From UBA1732 sp045114235 (GTDB lineage: Bacteria > Verrucomicrobiota > Lentisphaeria > Victivallales > UBA1829), in the NCBI GenBank assembly GCA_045114235.1, contig JBGUKB010000057.1:1-47800 (forward strand): a DNA stretch of 47,800 bases, written 5' to 3'. The number at the start of each line of letters is the position of its first letter. Position 1 is the first letter of the stretch. This document shows, piece after piece, positions 14,161 through 21,986 of the stretch. Both the position numbers and the translations under genes were made by a program. The notes under the pieces were generated by a model that saw only the letters and a program-made list of their open reading frames with translations, made no database searches and was not told the DNA's origin.

Positions 14161-16896
14161 ATGAGTCAAAATCCCAACAACAGAAATTCCCTTCTGCTGT
14201 GTTTCCAGGAGATCATCAAGATGATGCCGCAGGCGGGCGACCTCAACGCCTTCCTGTCCGCGCTTGAAAACGTCGAAGACCCCCTGGAACTCTGCCTGAA
14301 GCTCGCGAACAAGTTACGGCTCGCGCCCGAAAGCCGCGGCGACGTCACCATCGAGGAACTCGCCTCCTTCTTCGGCGCGCCGATCTTCCTTCAGCTCAAC
14401 AACGGCAACTGGGTGCTCTATCTCGGCATCCGCAAGCTCCTGCAGGGCGGCGTCCAGCAGGAACGCTACGCCGTGTTCGATCCGCTGACCAAGGTCCAGG
14501 GCAAGATGCTGTTCCTCCAGAAGGACCAGCTCCTCAAGTCCTGGTCCGGCAAGGCCGTCTTCATCCGCATGGAAATGCGCGGCTGTTCGGTCGACGGCAA
14601 GCAGACCTCCCTGTACTGCCTCGCCTCCATCGTGAAGCATTACGGCGACGACACCGACGTCGGCCGTCTGATGCACGAATACGCGATCTCCGAGGACGAG
14701 CCGTCCATCCGCCTCCTCGGCAAGATCGCCGACGACCTCGACTACAAGACGAAGGAAATCCGCGTCAAGTGGGACAGGATCCCGAAGATCGGCGCGGCGT
14801 TCCCCTGCATGGCGATCAAGAAGGACGGCCGTTTCGCGGTCCTCTGCGGCGTGCGCGAGGTCCCCGAAAGCGTCGCCTACCCGAAAGACGAGGAAGACAG
14901 CAAGCCGAAGCTCACGACCGAGGCCCTGCTCAAGCAGTCCGACGAGGTCGTCCCCGGCGCCGATCCCGAACCGGAGGACACGAAGCAGGAACAGGCTCCC
15001 ATCGACGACAAGCCGAAGACGGTCCAGCAGGTCGCCATCTGGGATCCCTACGTGGCGGACGGCCACCGTCCGAGCGTCACCTTCATCAACAAGGAGGAAT
15101 GGGAGGAGAAATACTCCAACCGCGTCGTCCTCGTGAAGAAGCACTATTCGCTCGTTGACGAAAACCAGCAGTTCGGCCTCCGCTGGTTCGTCCCGGAATT
15201 CTTCCGCCAGAGGACCCTGCTGGTGCAGGTCGCCATCGCCATCCTCGCGATCAGCGCCATCGGCCTGGTCGTCCCGCTGTTCTTCCAGATCGTCGTGGAC
15301 AAGGTGCTCGTGAACGAAGGCGAGATCACGCTCATGACCATCGGCATCGGCGTCACGATCATGCTCTGCATCAACGCCATCCTGGAGTACCTCGAAAAAT
15401 ACTTCCTGCTGTTCGCCACGAACCGCATCGACATCCGCCTGGCGGTGAAGACGTTCGCGCGTCTGCTCAGCCTCCCCGTCGACTTCTACGAACGCATCTC
15501 GTCCGGCGTGCTCATCAAGCACATGCAGCAGACCGAGCGCATCCGTTCGTTTCTGTCCGGCAGCCTGTTCTACACCGCGCTGGAACTCCTCTCCCTCGTG
15601 GTCTTCCTGCCGTTCCTCTTCATCTACAGCCCGGTCCTCACCGGCGTCGTGCTGCTCTTCACCTTCATGATGGCGATCGTCATCGCGGTCCTCATCAAGC
15701 CGTTCCAGCACCGCCTCGAGGAGCTGTACATGGCGGAAGGCAAGCGCCAGGCGATGCTGGTGGAGACCATCCACGGCATCCGCACCGTGAAGTCCCTCGC
15801 GCTCGAGCCCACGCAACAGCGCAAGTGGAACGACACGGCGGCGTTCGCGATCACGCGCTATTTCCGCGTGGCGCAGATCTCCATCACGGCAAAAACGCTT
15901 TCCGGCCTGATCGAAAAGCTCATGTTCATCGCCATCATCTGGATCGGCGCGCTCGCGGTTTTCGACGGCACGCTGACCGTCGGCAAGCTCATCGCATTCC
16001 AGATGCTCTCCGGGCGCGTCACCGGCCCACTGGTCCACATCGTCGGCCTCGTCCACGAATACCAGCAGACCCTCCTCTCCGTCCGCATGCTCGGCGTCGT
16101 CATGAACTGCCCGCAGGAGCAGGTCGGCGGCTCCCTCCACCACCAGCTCCAGGGCGAGCTCTCCATCGAGAACGTGAACTTCCGGTACTCCCCGGACACC
16201 CCGATGGTCATCAAGGACTTCAACCTCCACATCTCGCCCGGTTCCACCATCGGCCTCGTCGGGCGTTCCGGCTCCGGCAAGACCACGCTCACCAAGCTCA
16301 TCCAGGGCCTGTATCCGCTCCAGACCGGCATCATCAAGTACGACGGCATCGACATCCGCGAAATCGACCGCGCGTCGCTCCGTTCCGCCATCGGCATCGT
16401 GCTGCAGGACAACTACTTCTTCTACGGCACCGTCCGCGAGAACCTGTCCCTCACGAAGAAGGACGCCACCATGGAGGAGATCATCTACGCCGCGCGCCTC
16501 GCGGGCGCCGACGAGTTCATCCAGAAGATGAGCCGCGGTTACGACTCCCTCCTCGAGGAAAACGCCTCCAACCTCTCCGGCGGACAGCGCCAGCGCCTCG
16601 CCATCGCACGTGCGCTCCTCCCGAACCCGCGCTTCCTCATCTTCGACGAAGCCACCAGCGCTCTCGACCCGGAAAGCGAGACCATGGTTCGGAAGAACCT
16701 GAACATGATCGCCAGAAACCGTACGGTGTTCATCATTTCCCACCGCCTCTCCGTCCTCTGCCGCGCCGACAGGATCGTGGTCATGGACCACGGCGACCTG
16801 ATCGAACAGGGCACGCACAAGGAACTGCTCGAACAGGGCGGTATCTACGCCGACTTCTGGAAACAGCAAATGGGGTTTAACGAAGATGAGCAATAA
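14161..16896 (+). CDS. Type I secretion ABC transporter with two degenerate C39-like domains
   Basis: 911 residues, about 200 longer than HlyB-type transporters. Two N-terminal C39-like domains are recognisable. Domain 1 (about 10-135) keeps the strand 'NGNWVLYLGI' and 'AVFDPLT' but has Asn83 where the catalytic His should be. Domain 2 (about 143-325) has 'QTSLYCLASIVKHYG', with Thr149 at the catalytic Cys position, Arg224 ('DGRFAVL') replacing the His, and 'WDPY'; it is split by a Pro/Glu/Asp-rich insertion at about 240-290. Neither can be a peptidase. The membrane domain spans about 350-620, and the ATPase has Walker A GRSGSGKT (701-708), signature LSGGQ (Ser806) and 'FLIFDEATSALDP'. It should export a protein substrate with its HlyD partner, whose gene overlaps by 11 bases. 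Confidence 0.92.
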   Translation: MSQNPNNRNSLLLCFQEIIKMMPQAGDLNAFLSALENVEDPLELCLKLANKLRLAPESRGDVTIEELASFFGAPIFLQLNNGNWVLYLGIRKLLQGGVQQERYAVFDPLTKVQGKMLFLQKDQLLKSWSGKAVFIRMEMRGCSVDGKQTSLYCLASIVKHYGDDTDVGRLMHEYAISEDEPSIRLLGKIADDLDYKTKEIRVKWDRIPKIGAAFPCMAIKKDGRFAVLCGVREVPESVAYPKDEEDSKPKLTTEALLKQSDEVVPGADPEPEDTKQEQAPIDDKPKTVQQVAIWDPYVADGHRPSVTFINKEEWEEKYSNRVVLVKKHYSLVDENQQFGLRWFVPEFFRQRTLLVQVAIAILAISAIGLVVPLFFQIVVDKVLVNEGEITLMTIGIGVTIMLCINAILEYLEKYFLLFATNRIDIRLAVKTFARLLSLPVDFYERISSGVLIKHMQQTERIRSFLSGSLFYTALELLSLVVFLPFLFIYSPVLTGVVLLFTFMMAIVIAVLIKPFQHRLEELYMAEGKRQAMLVETIHGIRTVKSLALEPTQQRKWNDTAAFAITRYFRVAQISITAKTLSGLIEKLMFIAIIWIGALAVFDGTLTVGKLIAFQMLSGRVTGPLVHIVGLVHEYQQTLLSVRMLGVVMNCPQEQVGGSLHHQLQGELSIENVNFRYSPDTPMVIKDFNLHISPGSTIGLVGRSGSGKTTLTKLIQGLYPLQTGIIKYDGIDIREIDRASLRSAIGIVLQDNYFFYGTVRENLSLTKKDATMEEIIYAARLAGADEFIQKMSRGYDSLLEENASNLSGGQRQRLAIARALLPNPRFLIFDEATSALDPESETMVRKNLNMIARNRTVFIISHRLSVLCRADRIVVMDHGDLIEQGTHKELLEQGGIYADFWKQQMGFNEDEQ

Positions 16897-18292
16897 TACT
16901 ACGAACGCCAATCTGCCCGTCAAGAGCATGAAATCCGCGCAGGATTTCCAGCCTGATGCCATCATGCTGGAGACCCACGCGCCTCCGATCCCGCTCCACA
17001 TCATCTGGTACATCATCATCTTCCTCGTCATCGGCTTCATCGTCTGGGCTTGCTACGCCCACGTCGACAAGGTCGTCGTCGCGCCCGGCAAGATCGTCAC
17101 CGAGCGCCCGAACATCGTCATGAAGCCCTTCGAACGCGCCACCATCGAAAAGGTGCACGTCCGCACCGGCCAGGAAGTGAAGGAAGGCGACCTGCTCTTC
17201 TCCTTCGACCAGACTAACAACAAGGCCGAGCTCGAACGGATCTCCGAACAGCTCACCGCGTTCCGGGCGCACCGCGACCGCCTCAAGGCGGAAATCGACG
17301 GCTACGACAAGCCGTTCCCGCTCCCCGCGAACCCGAACACCTTCGAGATCCTCCAGCACAACGCCTTCGAAGCGCGCAAGAACTCCTACAACAGCAGGCT
17401 CCTTTCCTACGACGCCTCGATGGCGCGCTACCAGAAGACGCTCGAACAGCTCCATCTCTCCATGGAGAAGTTCGAGGCGCGCAAGGGCAAGCTCGACGAG
17501 ATCGAGGACATGATGAAGGGCTTCGAGGACTCCCGCGTGGTCAGTCTCCGCGACTACCTGAACATCCAGGTCCAGGTCATCGAGACCGCCATCTCCGTCG
17601 ACCAGCAAAAGGTCTCCATCGTCGAAAACGAACAGGCCATCCGGTCCGTCGAGGCCGAACGCGACTCCTTCATCAGCGACTGGCGCCGCCAGATCTACGA
17701 GGAGCTCGTCGAAGTCGACCGCAACATCAGCTCCCTCGAACAGCAGCTGGTTCAGACCGCGCGCATGGTCGAGTACACCGAGCTCCGCGCCCCGTGCGAC
17801 GCCGTCGTCCACGAGATCGCCCCGTTCCAGGAAGGCTCCGCGGTCCGCGAGGCGGAATCCCTCATCACCCTGATCCCGCTCAGCGACCAGATCGAGGTCG
17901 AGGTCAACATCCCCGCCAAGGACATCAGCTGGGTCCGCGTCGGCCAGACCTGCCGCGTCAAGTTCGACACCTATCCCTTCCAGCAGTGTGGCACGCGCGA
18001 CGGCAAGATCACCTACATCTCCGAGGACGCATTCACCGGCAACGAACGCATGATGACCGAGGACAGCATGATGAGCGACGCCGGCGGCCGCCTCAGCAAG
18101 ATGGCGCGCGGCGCGACCTATCAGGCGCGCATCCTCCTCGAGCCCGGCGATTTCCGCGGCTGGGCCAAGGGCGCGAAGATCCGTCCAGGCATGACCGTCA
18201 ACGCCGAGATCAAGGTCGGCGACCGCACCGTCATCAACTACATCATCAACCCGTTCGTCAAGGCGCTTGACGAATCCATCCGCGAGCCGTAA
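16886..18292 (+). CDS. HlyD-family periplasmic adaptor of the type I secretion system
   Basis: 468 residues. A short cytoplasmic N-terminus, one membrane segment (about 33-55), then a first lipoyl half ('VVVAPGKIVTERPNIVMKPF'), long alpha-helical coiled coil (about 110-300), the second lipoyl half ('YTELRAPCDAVVHEI') and a beta-barrel domain ('EVEVNIPAKDISWVRVGQ') in the normal order. It would bridge the inner-membrane ATPase to an outer-membrane channel. The start lies inside the 3' end of the ATPase gene, indicating one operon. No channel or cargo gene is attached; the TolC-like protein at 39430-40851 is a candidate partner. Confidence 0.93.
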   Translation: MSNNTTNANLPVKSMKSAQDFQPDAIMLETHAPPIPLHIIWYIIIFLVIGFIVWACYAHVDKVVVAPGKIVTERPNIVMKPFERATIEKVHVRTGQEVKEGDLLFSFDQTNNKAELERISEQLTAFRAHRDRLKAEIDGYDKPFPLPANPNTFEILQHNAFEARKNSYNSRLLSYDASMARYQKTLEQLHLSMEKFEARKGKLDEIEDMMKGFEDSRVVSLRDYLNIQVQVIETAISVDQQKVSIVENEQAIRSVEAERDSFISDWRRQIYEELVEVDRNISSLEQQLVQTARMVEYTELRAPCDAVVHEIAPFQEGSAVREAESLITLIPLSDQIEVEVNIPAKDISWVRVGQTCRVKFDTYPFQQCGTRDGKITYISEDAFTGNERMMTEDSMMSDAGGRLSKMARGATYQARILLEPGDFRGWAKGAKIRPGMTVNAEIKVGDRTVINYIINPFVKALDESIREP

Positions 18293-18347
18293 AAAAGCTC
18301 CGCGCGATACCGGCGGGCGCGCCACATAAAACGTCCGCCGAATCCTT

Positions 18348-18388
18348 TCCGCCGCTTCCGGGAAACCCGGGGGCGGCGGATTCTTCTG
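18348..18388 (+). terminator. Candidate terminator of the secretion operon
   Basis: Arms TCCGCCGC (18348-18355) and GCGGCGGA (18373-18380) with an inner CCGGG/CCCGG pairing form a strong hairpin, followed by a short U-rich run (TTCTTCTG). The weak tail makes this moderate. Confidence 0.5.
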
Positions 18389-18475
18389 CCCGCACAAGGA
18401 GACCTGTGTGTCGGTTTTGCGTCGGAAAAACTTGTGGGAAACCGTGTTTTTTCCCGACAAAATCCCGTTTCCGGC

Positions 18476-18503
18476 TTGACTTTTCCGGCAGATGCAGTAT
18501 ATT
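18476..18503 (+). promoter_or_regulatory. Promoter of rpmA-obgE
   Basis: TTGACT (18476-18481), a 16-base spacer and TATATT (18498-18503). It places transcription start near 18510 and rules out in-frame ATG at 18492 as the rpmA start. Confidence 0.7.
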
Positions 18504-18557
18504 AATATCCTGTTTCTTGTATCTGAATATCAACCTTATATAATTTGGAGAACGAAA

Positions 18558-18839
18558 ATGGCACATAAAAAAGGCCAGTCCAGCAGCCGCAACGGCCGCG
18601 ACAGCAAACCGAAAATGCGCGGAGTGAAAGCCTACGGCGGGCAGTTCGTCACCGCGGGCAGCATCATCGTCAGACAGTGCGGTACGCACATCCATCCGGG
18701 CAAGAACACCGGCCTCGGCCGCGATTTCACCATCTTCGCCCTGTGCGACGGTCACGTCAAATTCAACAAGAGTGCGAAGAGATCCGTGGAAATCGTCCCC
18801 ATCGCGGAGACCATCCCCGCGGAAGCCGCCCAGGCGTAA
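18558..18839 (+). CDS. rpmA: 50S ribosomal protein L27
   Basis: 93 residues, normal L27 length. It begins 'MAHKKGQSSSRNGRDSKPK' and continues 'GVKAYGGQFVTAGSIIVRQ' and 'GTHIHPGKNTGLGRDFTIFA', matching the family closely. L27 binds near the peptidyl-transferase centre of the large subunit, where its N-terminal tail reaches the active site. GGAG precedes the ATG by about 9 bases. Usually rplU (L21) lies directly upstream; here there is none, and the gene starts its own transcript. Confidence 0.97.
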   Translation: MAHKKGQSSSRNGRDSKPKMRGVKAYGGQFVTAGSIIVRQCGTHIHPGKNTGLGRDFTIFALCDGHVKFNKSAKRSVEIVPIAETIPAEAAQA

Positions 18840-18877
18840 TGCCCGCGGCGTTCCCTTTTCTTCTTCTTTGATCCTCC

Positions 18878-18916
18878 TGCCCCGGTGTACGCTGTCGTGT
18901 CTGCCGGGGTATTTTT
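18878..18916 (+). terminator. Terminator or attenuator between rpmA and obgE
   Basis: Arms TGCCCCGG (18878-18885) and CCGGGGTA (18904-18911, allowing one G-T pair) are followed by TTTTT. It would reduce read-through into obgE, allowing far more L27 than ObgE from one promoter. Confidence 0.6.
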
Positions 18917-18976
18917 GTAACAACGGCGCGGAGGTCGTTTTCCGCCTCGGTCGCGCCGCGCATGAGGTAACGGCAA

Positions 18977-20011
18977 ATGTTTGTTGATCGCGCTGAAATC
19001 ACTGTCAAGGCCGGAAACGGCGGCAACGGCTGCTGCAGCTTCCGCCGCGAGGCGTTCGTCCCGAAGGGAGGCCCCAACGGCGGAGACGGCGGAGACGGCG
19101 GAGACGTCATCTTCGTCGCGTCCACCGGCGAGCTCACGCTTTCCGATTTCGTCTTCAACCGCCATTTCTCCGCGGAGAACGGCGGCGACGGACGCAGCAA
19201 GGACATGCACGGACGCCGCGGACAGGACCTCGTCATCAAGGTCCCGCTCGGCACCATCATCCGCAACAAGGAGACCGGCGACGTGCTGGCCGACATTGAC
19301 GAGGCCGGAGCCGAGGTCGTCATCGCCAAGGGCGGACACGGCGGACGCGGCAACGCGCGTTTCGCCACGCCGTCCAACCGCGCTCCGCGCGAACACGAAC
19401 CCGGCGAAGTCACCGAGCCGCTCGAACTCGGCCTAGAGCTGAAGCTCATCGCCGACGTCGCGCTCGTGGGCTACCCGAACGCCGGAAAATCCACGCTCCT
19501 CAGCCGCATTTCCAACGCGCATCCGAAAGTCGCCGCCTACCCCTTCACCACGCTCCACCCCGTCATCGGCGTCATGGAGTACCCCGACTTCCGCAAGGTC
19601 ACGGTCGCCGACATCCCCGGACTCATCGACGGCGCGGACCTCAACCGCGGCCTCGGACACTATTTCCTCCGTCACATCGAGCGCACCAAGCTCCTGATCT
19701 ACCTCGTCGACCTCGGCGGCGTGGACGGACGCGACCCGAACGACGACGTCCGCATCCTCAAGAACGAGCTGGAGGCCTACATGGAGGGCCTGAGCTCCCG
19801 CGCGAAGATCGTGCTCGCGAACAAGACCGACCTCGTGGAGAACCAGGACCAGATCGACGACTTCATCCTGAACGCCGAGGACGGCCTCGAGGTCATCCCC
19901 ATCAGCGCGAAGAACGACGATTCCTTCGAACAGGTCAAGCAGCGCATCCGCGAACTGCTCGACGAACTCGCCGCCCAGCAGCAGGCGGAGGAATGGAAGA
20001 GGTCCCTGTAA
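18977..20011 (+). CDS. obgE: Obg-family GTPase ObgE/CgtA
   Basis: 344 residues. The glycine-rich Obg fold fills the first 155 or so residues ('VKAGNGGNGCCSFRREAFVPKGG' region, repeated GGDGG). The GTPase domain has G1 'GYPNAGKST' (about 165), G2 'PFTTLHP', G3 'DIPGLIDGA', G4 'NKTDL' and G5 'ISAK'. Obg proteins bind the 50S subunit and couple ribosome assembly to nucleotide and stress signals. It follows rpmA as in many genomes. Its C-terminus lacks the extra acidic domain of some homologues. The downstream SDR gene begins 2 bases after the stop. Confidence 0.96.
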   Translation: MFVDRAEITVKAGNGGNGCCSFRREAFVPKGGPNGGDGGDGGDVIFVASTGELTLSDFVFNRHFSAENGGDGRSKDMHGRRGQDLVIKVPLGTIIRNKETGDVLADIDEAGAEVVIAKGGHGGRGNARFATPSNRAPREHEPGEVTEPLELGLELKLIADVALVGYPNAGKSTLLSRISNAHPKVAAYPFTTLHPVIGVMEYPDFRKVTVADIPGLIDGADLNRGLGHYFLRHIERTKLLIYLVDLGGVDGRDPNDDVRILKNELEAYMEGLSSRAKIVLANKTDLVENQDQIDDFILNAEDGLEVIPISAKNDDSFEQVKQRIRELLDELAAQQQAEEWKRSL

Positions 20012-20013
20012 CC

Positions 20014-20748
20014 ATGCCCGGCCTCGGAGGCAGACGTGTCCTGATCACCGGCGCCGCCCAAAGGCTCGGCGCGGTCATCGCGCGCGCATTCGCCGATTGC
20101 GGAGCTACCGTGGTCGTACACTGCTTCTGTTCAAAAGACGACGCCGAAAAACTCGTCGCCTCGCTGCCCCCCTGCCCCGTGCCGTTCAGGCACGAAGTGA
20201 TCTTCTGCGACCTCGCCGATCCCGACGCCGTGCGTCGCATGGCGGGAACAGTCGGTCCGGTCGATTTTCTCGTGAACAACGCCGCGATGTGGATCCGCGG
20301 GGACGCGCCTCAAACCGAGCTCGACCGCCAGGAGACCGTGAACCATCTCGCACCCGTCGAACTCATCCGTCGTTTCGCCGACATACGCCCGAAGGATCGC
20401 GAATTCTCCGCCGTCAACATTCTCGACGCCGCAACGCTTTCCACGAACTCCGCTCCGAGCTCGCCCTACGAAGCCACGAAAAAAGCCCTCCGTCGCGACA
20501 CGCTCACGCTCGCCCGCGAGCTCGCACCCCATGTCCGCGTCAACGCCGTCGCGCCCGGCCCCGTCTTCGCTCCGCGTGAGCTCGGTTCCGCAGGCATGAA
20601 GCATATCCCCGCCACGCTCCCGCTCGAACGCCCCGTTGCGCCCGAAGACGTCGCGCGTGCGGCCGTCTTCCTCGCCTCGGCCCCGTCCGTCACGGGCGCG
20701 GTCCTCCCGGTCGACTGCGGCCAGTCCCTTCTTTTCCAGCAACCATGA
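20014..20748 (+). CDS. Short-chain dehydrogenase, pteridine reductase/FolM-like
   Basis: 244 residues. The NADPH site is 'VLITGAAQRLG', where the Arg before the last Leu-Gly is the hallmark of pteridine reductase and FolM-type SDRs rather than the usual Gly. 'LVNNAAMW' and the catalytic Tyr/Lys in 'SPYEATKKAL' are present, and the C-terminus has 'RVNAVAPGPVF' and 'VTGAVLPVDCGQSL'. A role in reducing dihydropterins or folate is likely but not proven. The ATG at 20014 is chosen (AGAGG 12 bases upstream); another at 19993 would overlap obgE by 19 bases and has its ribosome site too close. Confidence 0.8.
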   Translation: MPGLGGRRVLITGAAQRLGAVIARAFADCGATVVVHCFCSKDDAEKLVASLPPCPVPFRHEVIFCDLADPDAVRRMAGTVGPVDFLVNNAAMWIRGDAPQTELDRQETVNHLAPVELIRRFADIRPKDREFSAVNILDAATLSTNSAPSSPYEATKKALRRDTLTLARELAPHVRVNAVAPGPVFAPRELGSAGMKHIPATLPLERPVAPEDVARAAVFLASAPSVTGAVLPVDCGQSLLFQQP

Positions 20749-20761
20749 AAGGCATCTGAAC

Positions 20762-21784
20762 ATGAAACATTTTGTGTTCCACCTGATTTCCGTCATACTT
20801 CTGATCGTCCTCTTCCTCATCACGCTCGACCTGACCCGCGCCCAGCAGGTTTCGAAGAAAGAGATCGGCGAGCTCACGGAGAAATGCGCCGCCGCCGAAC
20901 AGACGCTGGAGAAGGAGCGCGCGGAGAATACCGCAAAGGCGGCAAGGATCGAGGCGGAAAACAAGGATTTGCAGGATAAGCTCGCCATTCTGGAGGAATC
21001 CGTCGCGGAAATGGGACGCCGCTTCCAGATCGTGTCCGCGCGCGACGTGAAGATGCTCGGCCTGGCTTTCGAGCAGACGCCGCGCACCGACGATGACGCG
21101 GCCACGGCCGTTACGCTCGCCGACTCCGTGAAGGGCGCCGCGCCCGCCGACTTCAAGACCGCCGCCGAGACCACGCTCGCGGCCCGGATCGCCGCCCCGC
21201 GCGAACTCGTCCTGGACGCCGATTCCGGCTGCATCGTCGACCCCCTCGCCGCGATCGTGGAGACCGCCGCGAAGGCCGCGAACCTCTCCGCCGCCACCAC
21301 GATTTTCTGGGACGTCCCCCGCAAGCAGTTCCGTTCCGAGGTCGCCGTCTCCGACCCGGCGAAGAAAGACCTGCCCGCCGCCGTCGTCTCCCTCGGCGGC
21401 AACCCGAAGACCTTCCGCGACGTCGCCTTCCAGCTCTCCCCGAAGACCACCATCTTCCCGTTCACGGACATCTCGCTGCTCTCCCGGACCAACGTCGACC
21501 TCTTCACGCGGCTGGCGTCCATCCCCGTCGGCGGCCTCTACGTGCATTATTTCCGTGTGTACAGCAAGGGCCCGTGGGTGCTCGAATACGTCTTCCCTGA
21601 CGACCTCGAACCCGAATCCGTGAACATGAACCTGCTCCCGCTCACGCCCGGCTCGTCCATCACGTCCACCGTCTCCGGCAAGGTCTTTACGTTCCAGGTC
21701 GACGCGAAGGACAGCGGCACCGACTTCCTCGTGATCGCCGACAAGCCGTTCTTCCCCGTCCAGGCCTCCGTCCGCCTGAAGTAA
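20762..21784 (+). CDS. Membrane-anchored coiled-coil protein of unknown function
   Basis: 340 residues, not recognised. A hydrophobic N-terminal segment (about 4-24) is an uncleaved anchor or signal peptide. A charged heptad region follows (about 30-85, Glu/Lys/Ala-rich, 'EKCAAAEQTLEKERAENTAK'). The rest is mixed, with 'DVPRKQFRSEVAVSDPAKK' and a beta-rich C-terminus around 'GLYVHYFRVYSKGPWVLEY'. It should sit in the periplasm. It begins 13 bases after the SDR stop and is followed by a terminator, so it closes the obgE operon. Confidence 0.7.
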   Translation: MKHFVFHLISVILLIVLFLITLDLTRAQQVSKKEIGELTEKCAAAEQTLEKERAENTAKAARIEAENKDLQDKLAILEESVAEMGRRFQIVSARDVKMLGLAFEQTPRTDDDAATAVTLADSVKGAAPADFKTAAETTLAARIAAPRELVLDADSGCIVDPLAAIVETAAKAANLSAATTIFWDVPRKQFRSEVAVSDPAKKDLPAAVVSLGGNPKTFRDVAFQLSPKTTIFPFTDISLLSRTNVDLFTRLASIPVGGLYVHYFRVYSKGPWVLEYVFPDDLEPESVNMNLLPLTPGSSITSTVSGKVFTFQVDAKDSGTDFLVIADKPFFPVQASVRLK

Positions 21785-21868
21785 GCAGGCGAACGCCTGC
21801 ACTGATCTGGCGTCCGAGCGCAGCCGGATACAGGACATGTATTGCGTTCTTGTGTAGCAGAGCTCTGC
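21785..21868 (+). other. Hairpin-rich trailer
   Basis: Just after the stop of the unknown membrane protein a perfect stem GCAGGCG/CGCCTGC (21785-21791, 21794-21800) is followed 56 bases later by the 12-base palindrome GCAGAGCTCTGC (21857-21868), directly before the terminator. This could be a structured 3' end or a small RNA; no start signal of its own was identified. Confidence 0.35.
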
Positions 21869-21873
21869 ATCAT

Positions 21874-21896
21874 AGGAGGCTTTGCCTCCTTTTTTC
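21874..21896 (+). terminator. Intrinsic terminator before argG
   Basis: Stem AGGAGGC (21874-21880), loop TTT, GCCTCCT (21884-21890), then a U-tract. Confidence 0.9.
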
Positions 21897-21906
21897 TAAT
21901 TTATGG

Positions 21907-21935
21907 TTGAAAAATACGGCGGAAACGGGTATATT
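21907..21935 (+). promoter_or_regulatory. Promoter of argG
   Basis: TTGAAA (21907-21912), a 17-base spacer and TATATT (21930-21935), directly after the preceding terminator. A GAGGAG ribosome site lies at about 21973-21978. No arginine operator was recognised. Confidence 0.75.
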
Positions 21936-21986
21936 GATAGGATAGCTTTTTTCCGACCAACCAACAACATTTGAGGAGTTTACCCC

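Noticed and set aside
14314..17040. Long minus-strand open frame opposite the type I secretion ATPase
   Set aside because: Same reason: it mirrors a gene with complete ABC motifs and has no ribosome site or recognisable domain.
18492..18557. Longer L27 start at 18492
   Set aside because: It lies within the promoter and would put 22 foreign residues before the conserved MAHKK start.
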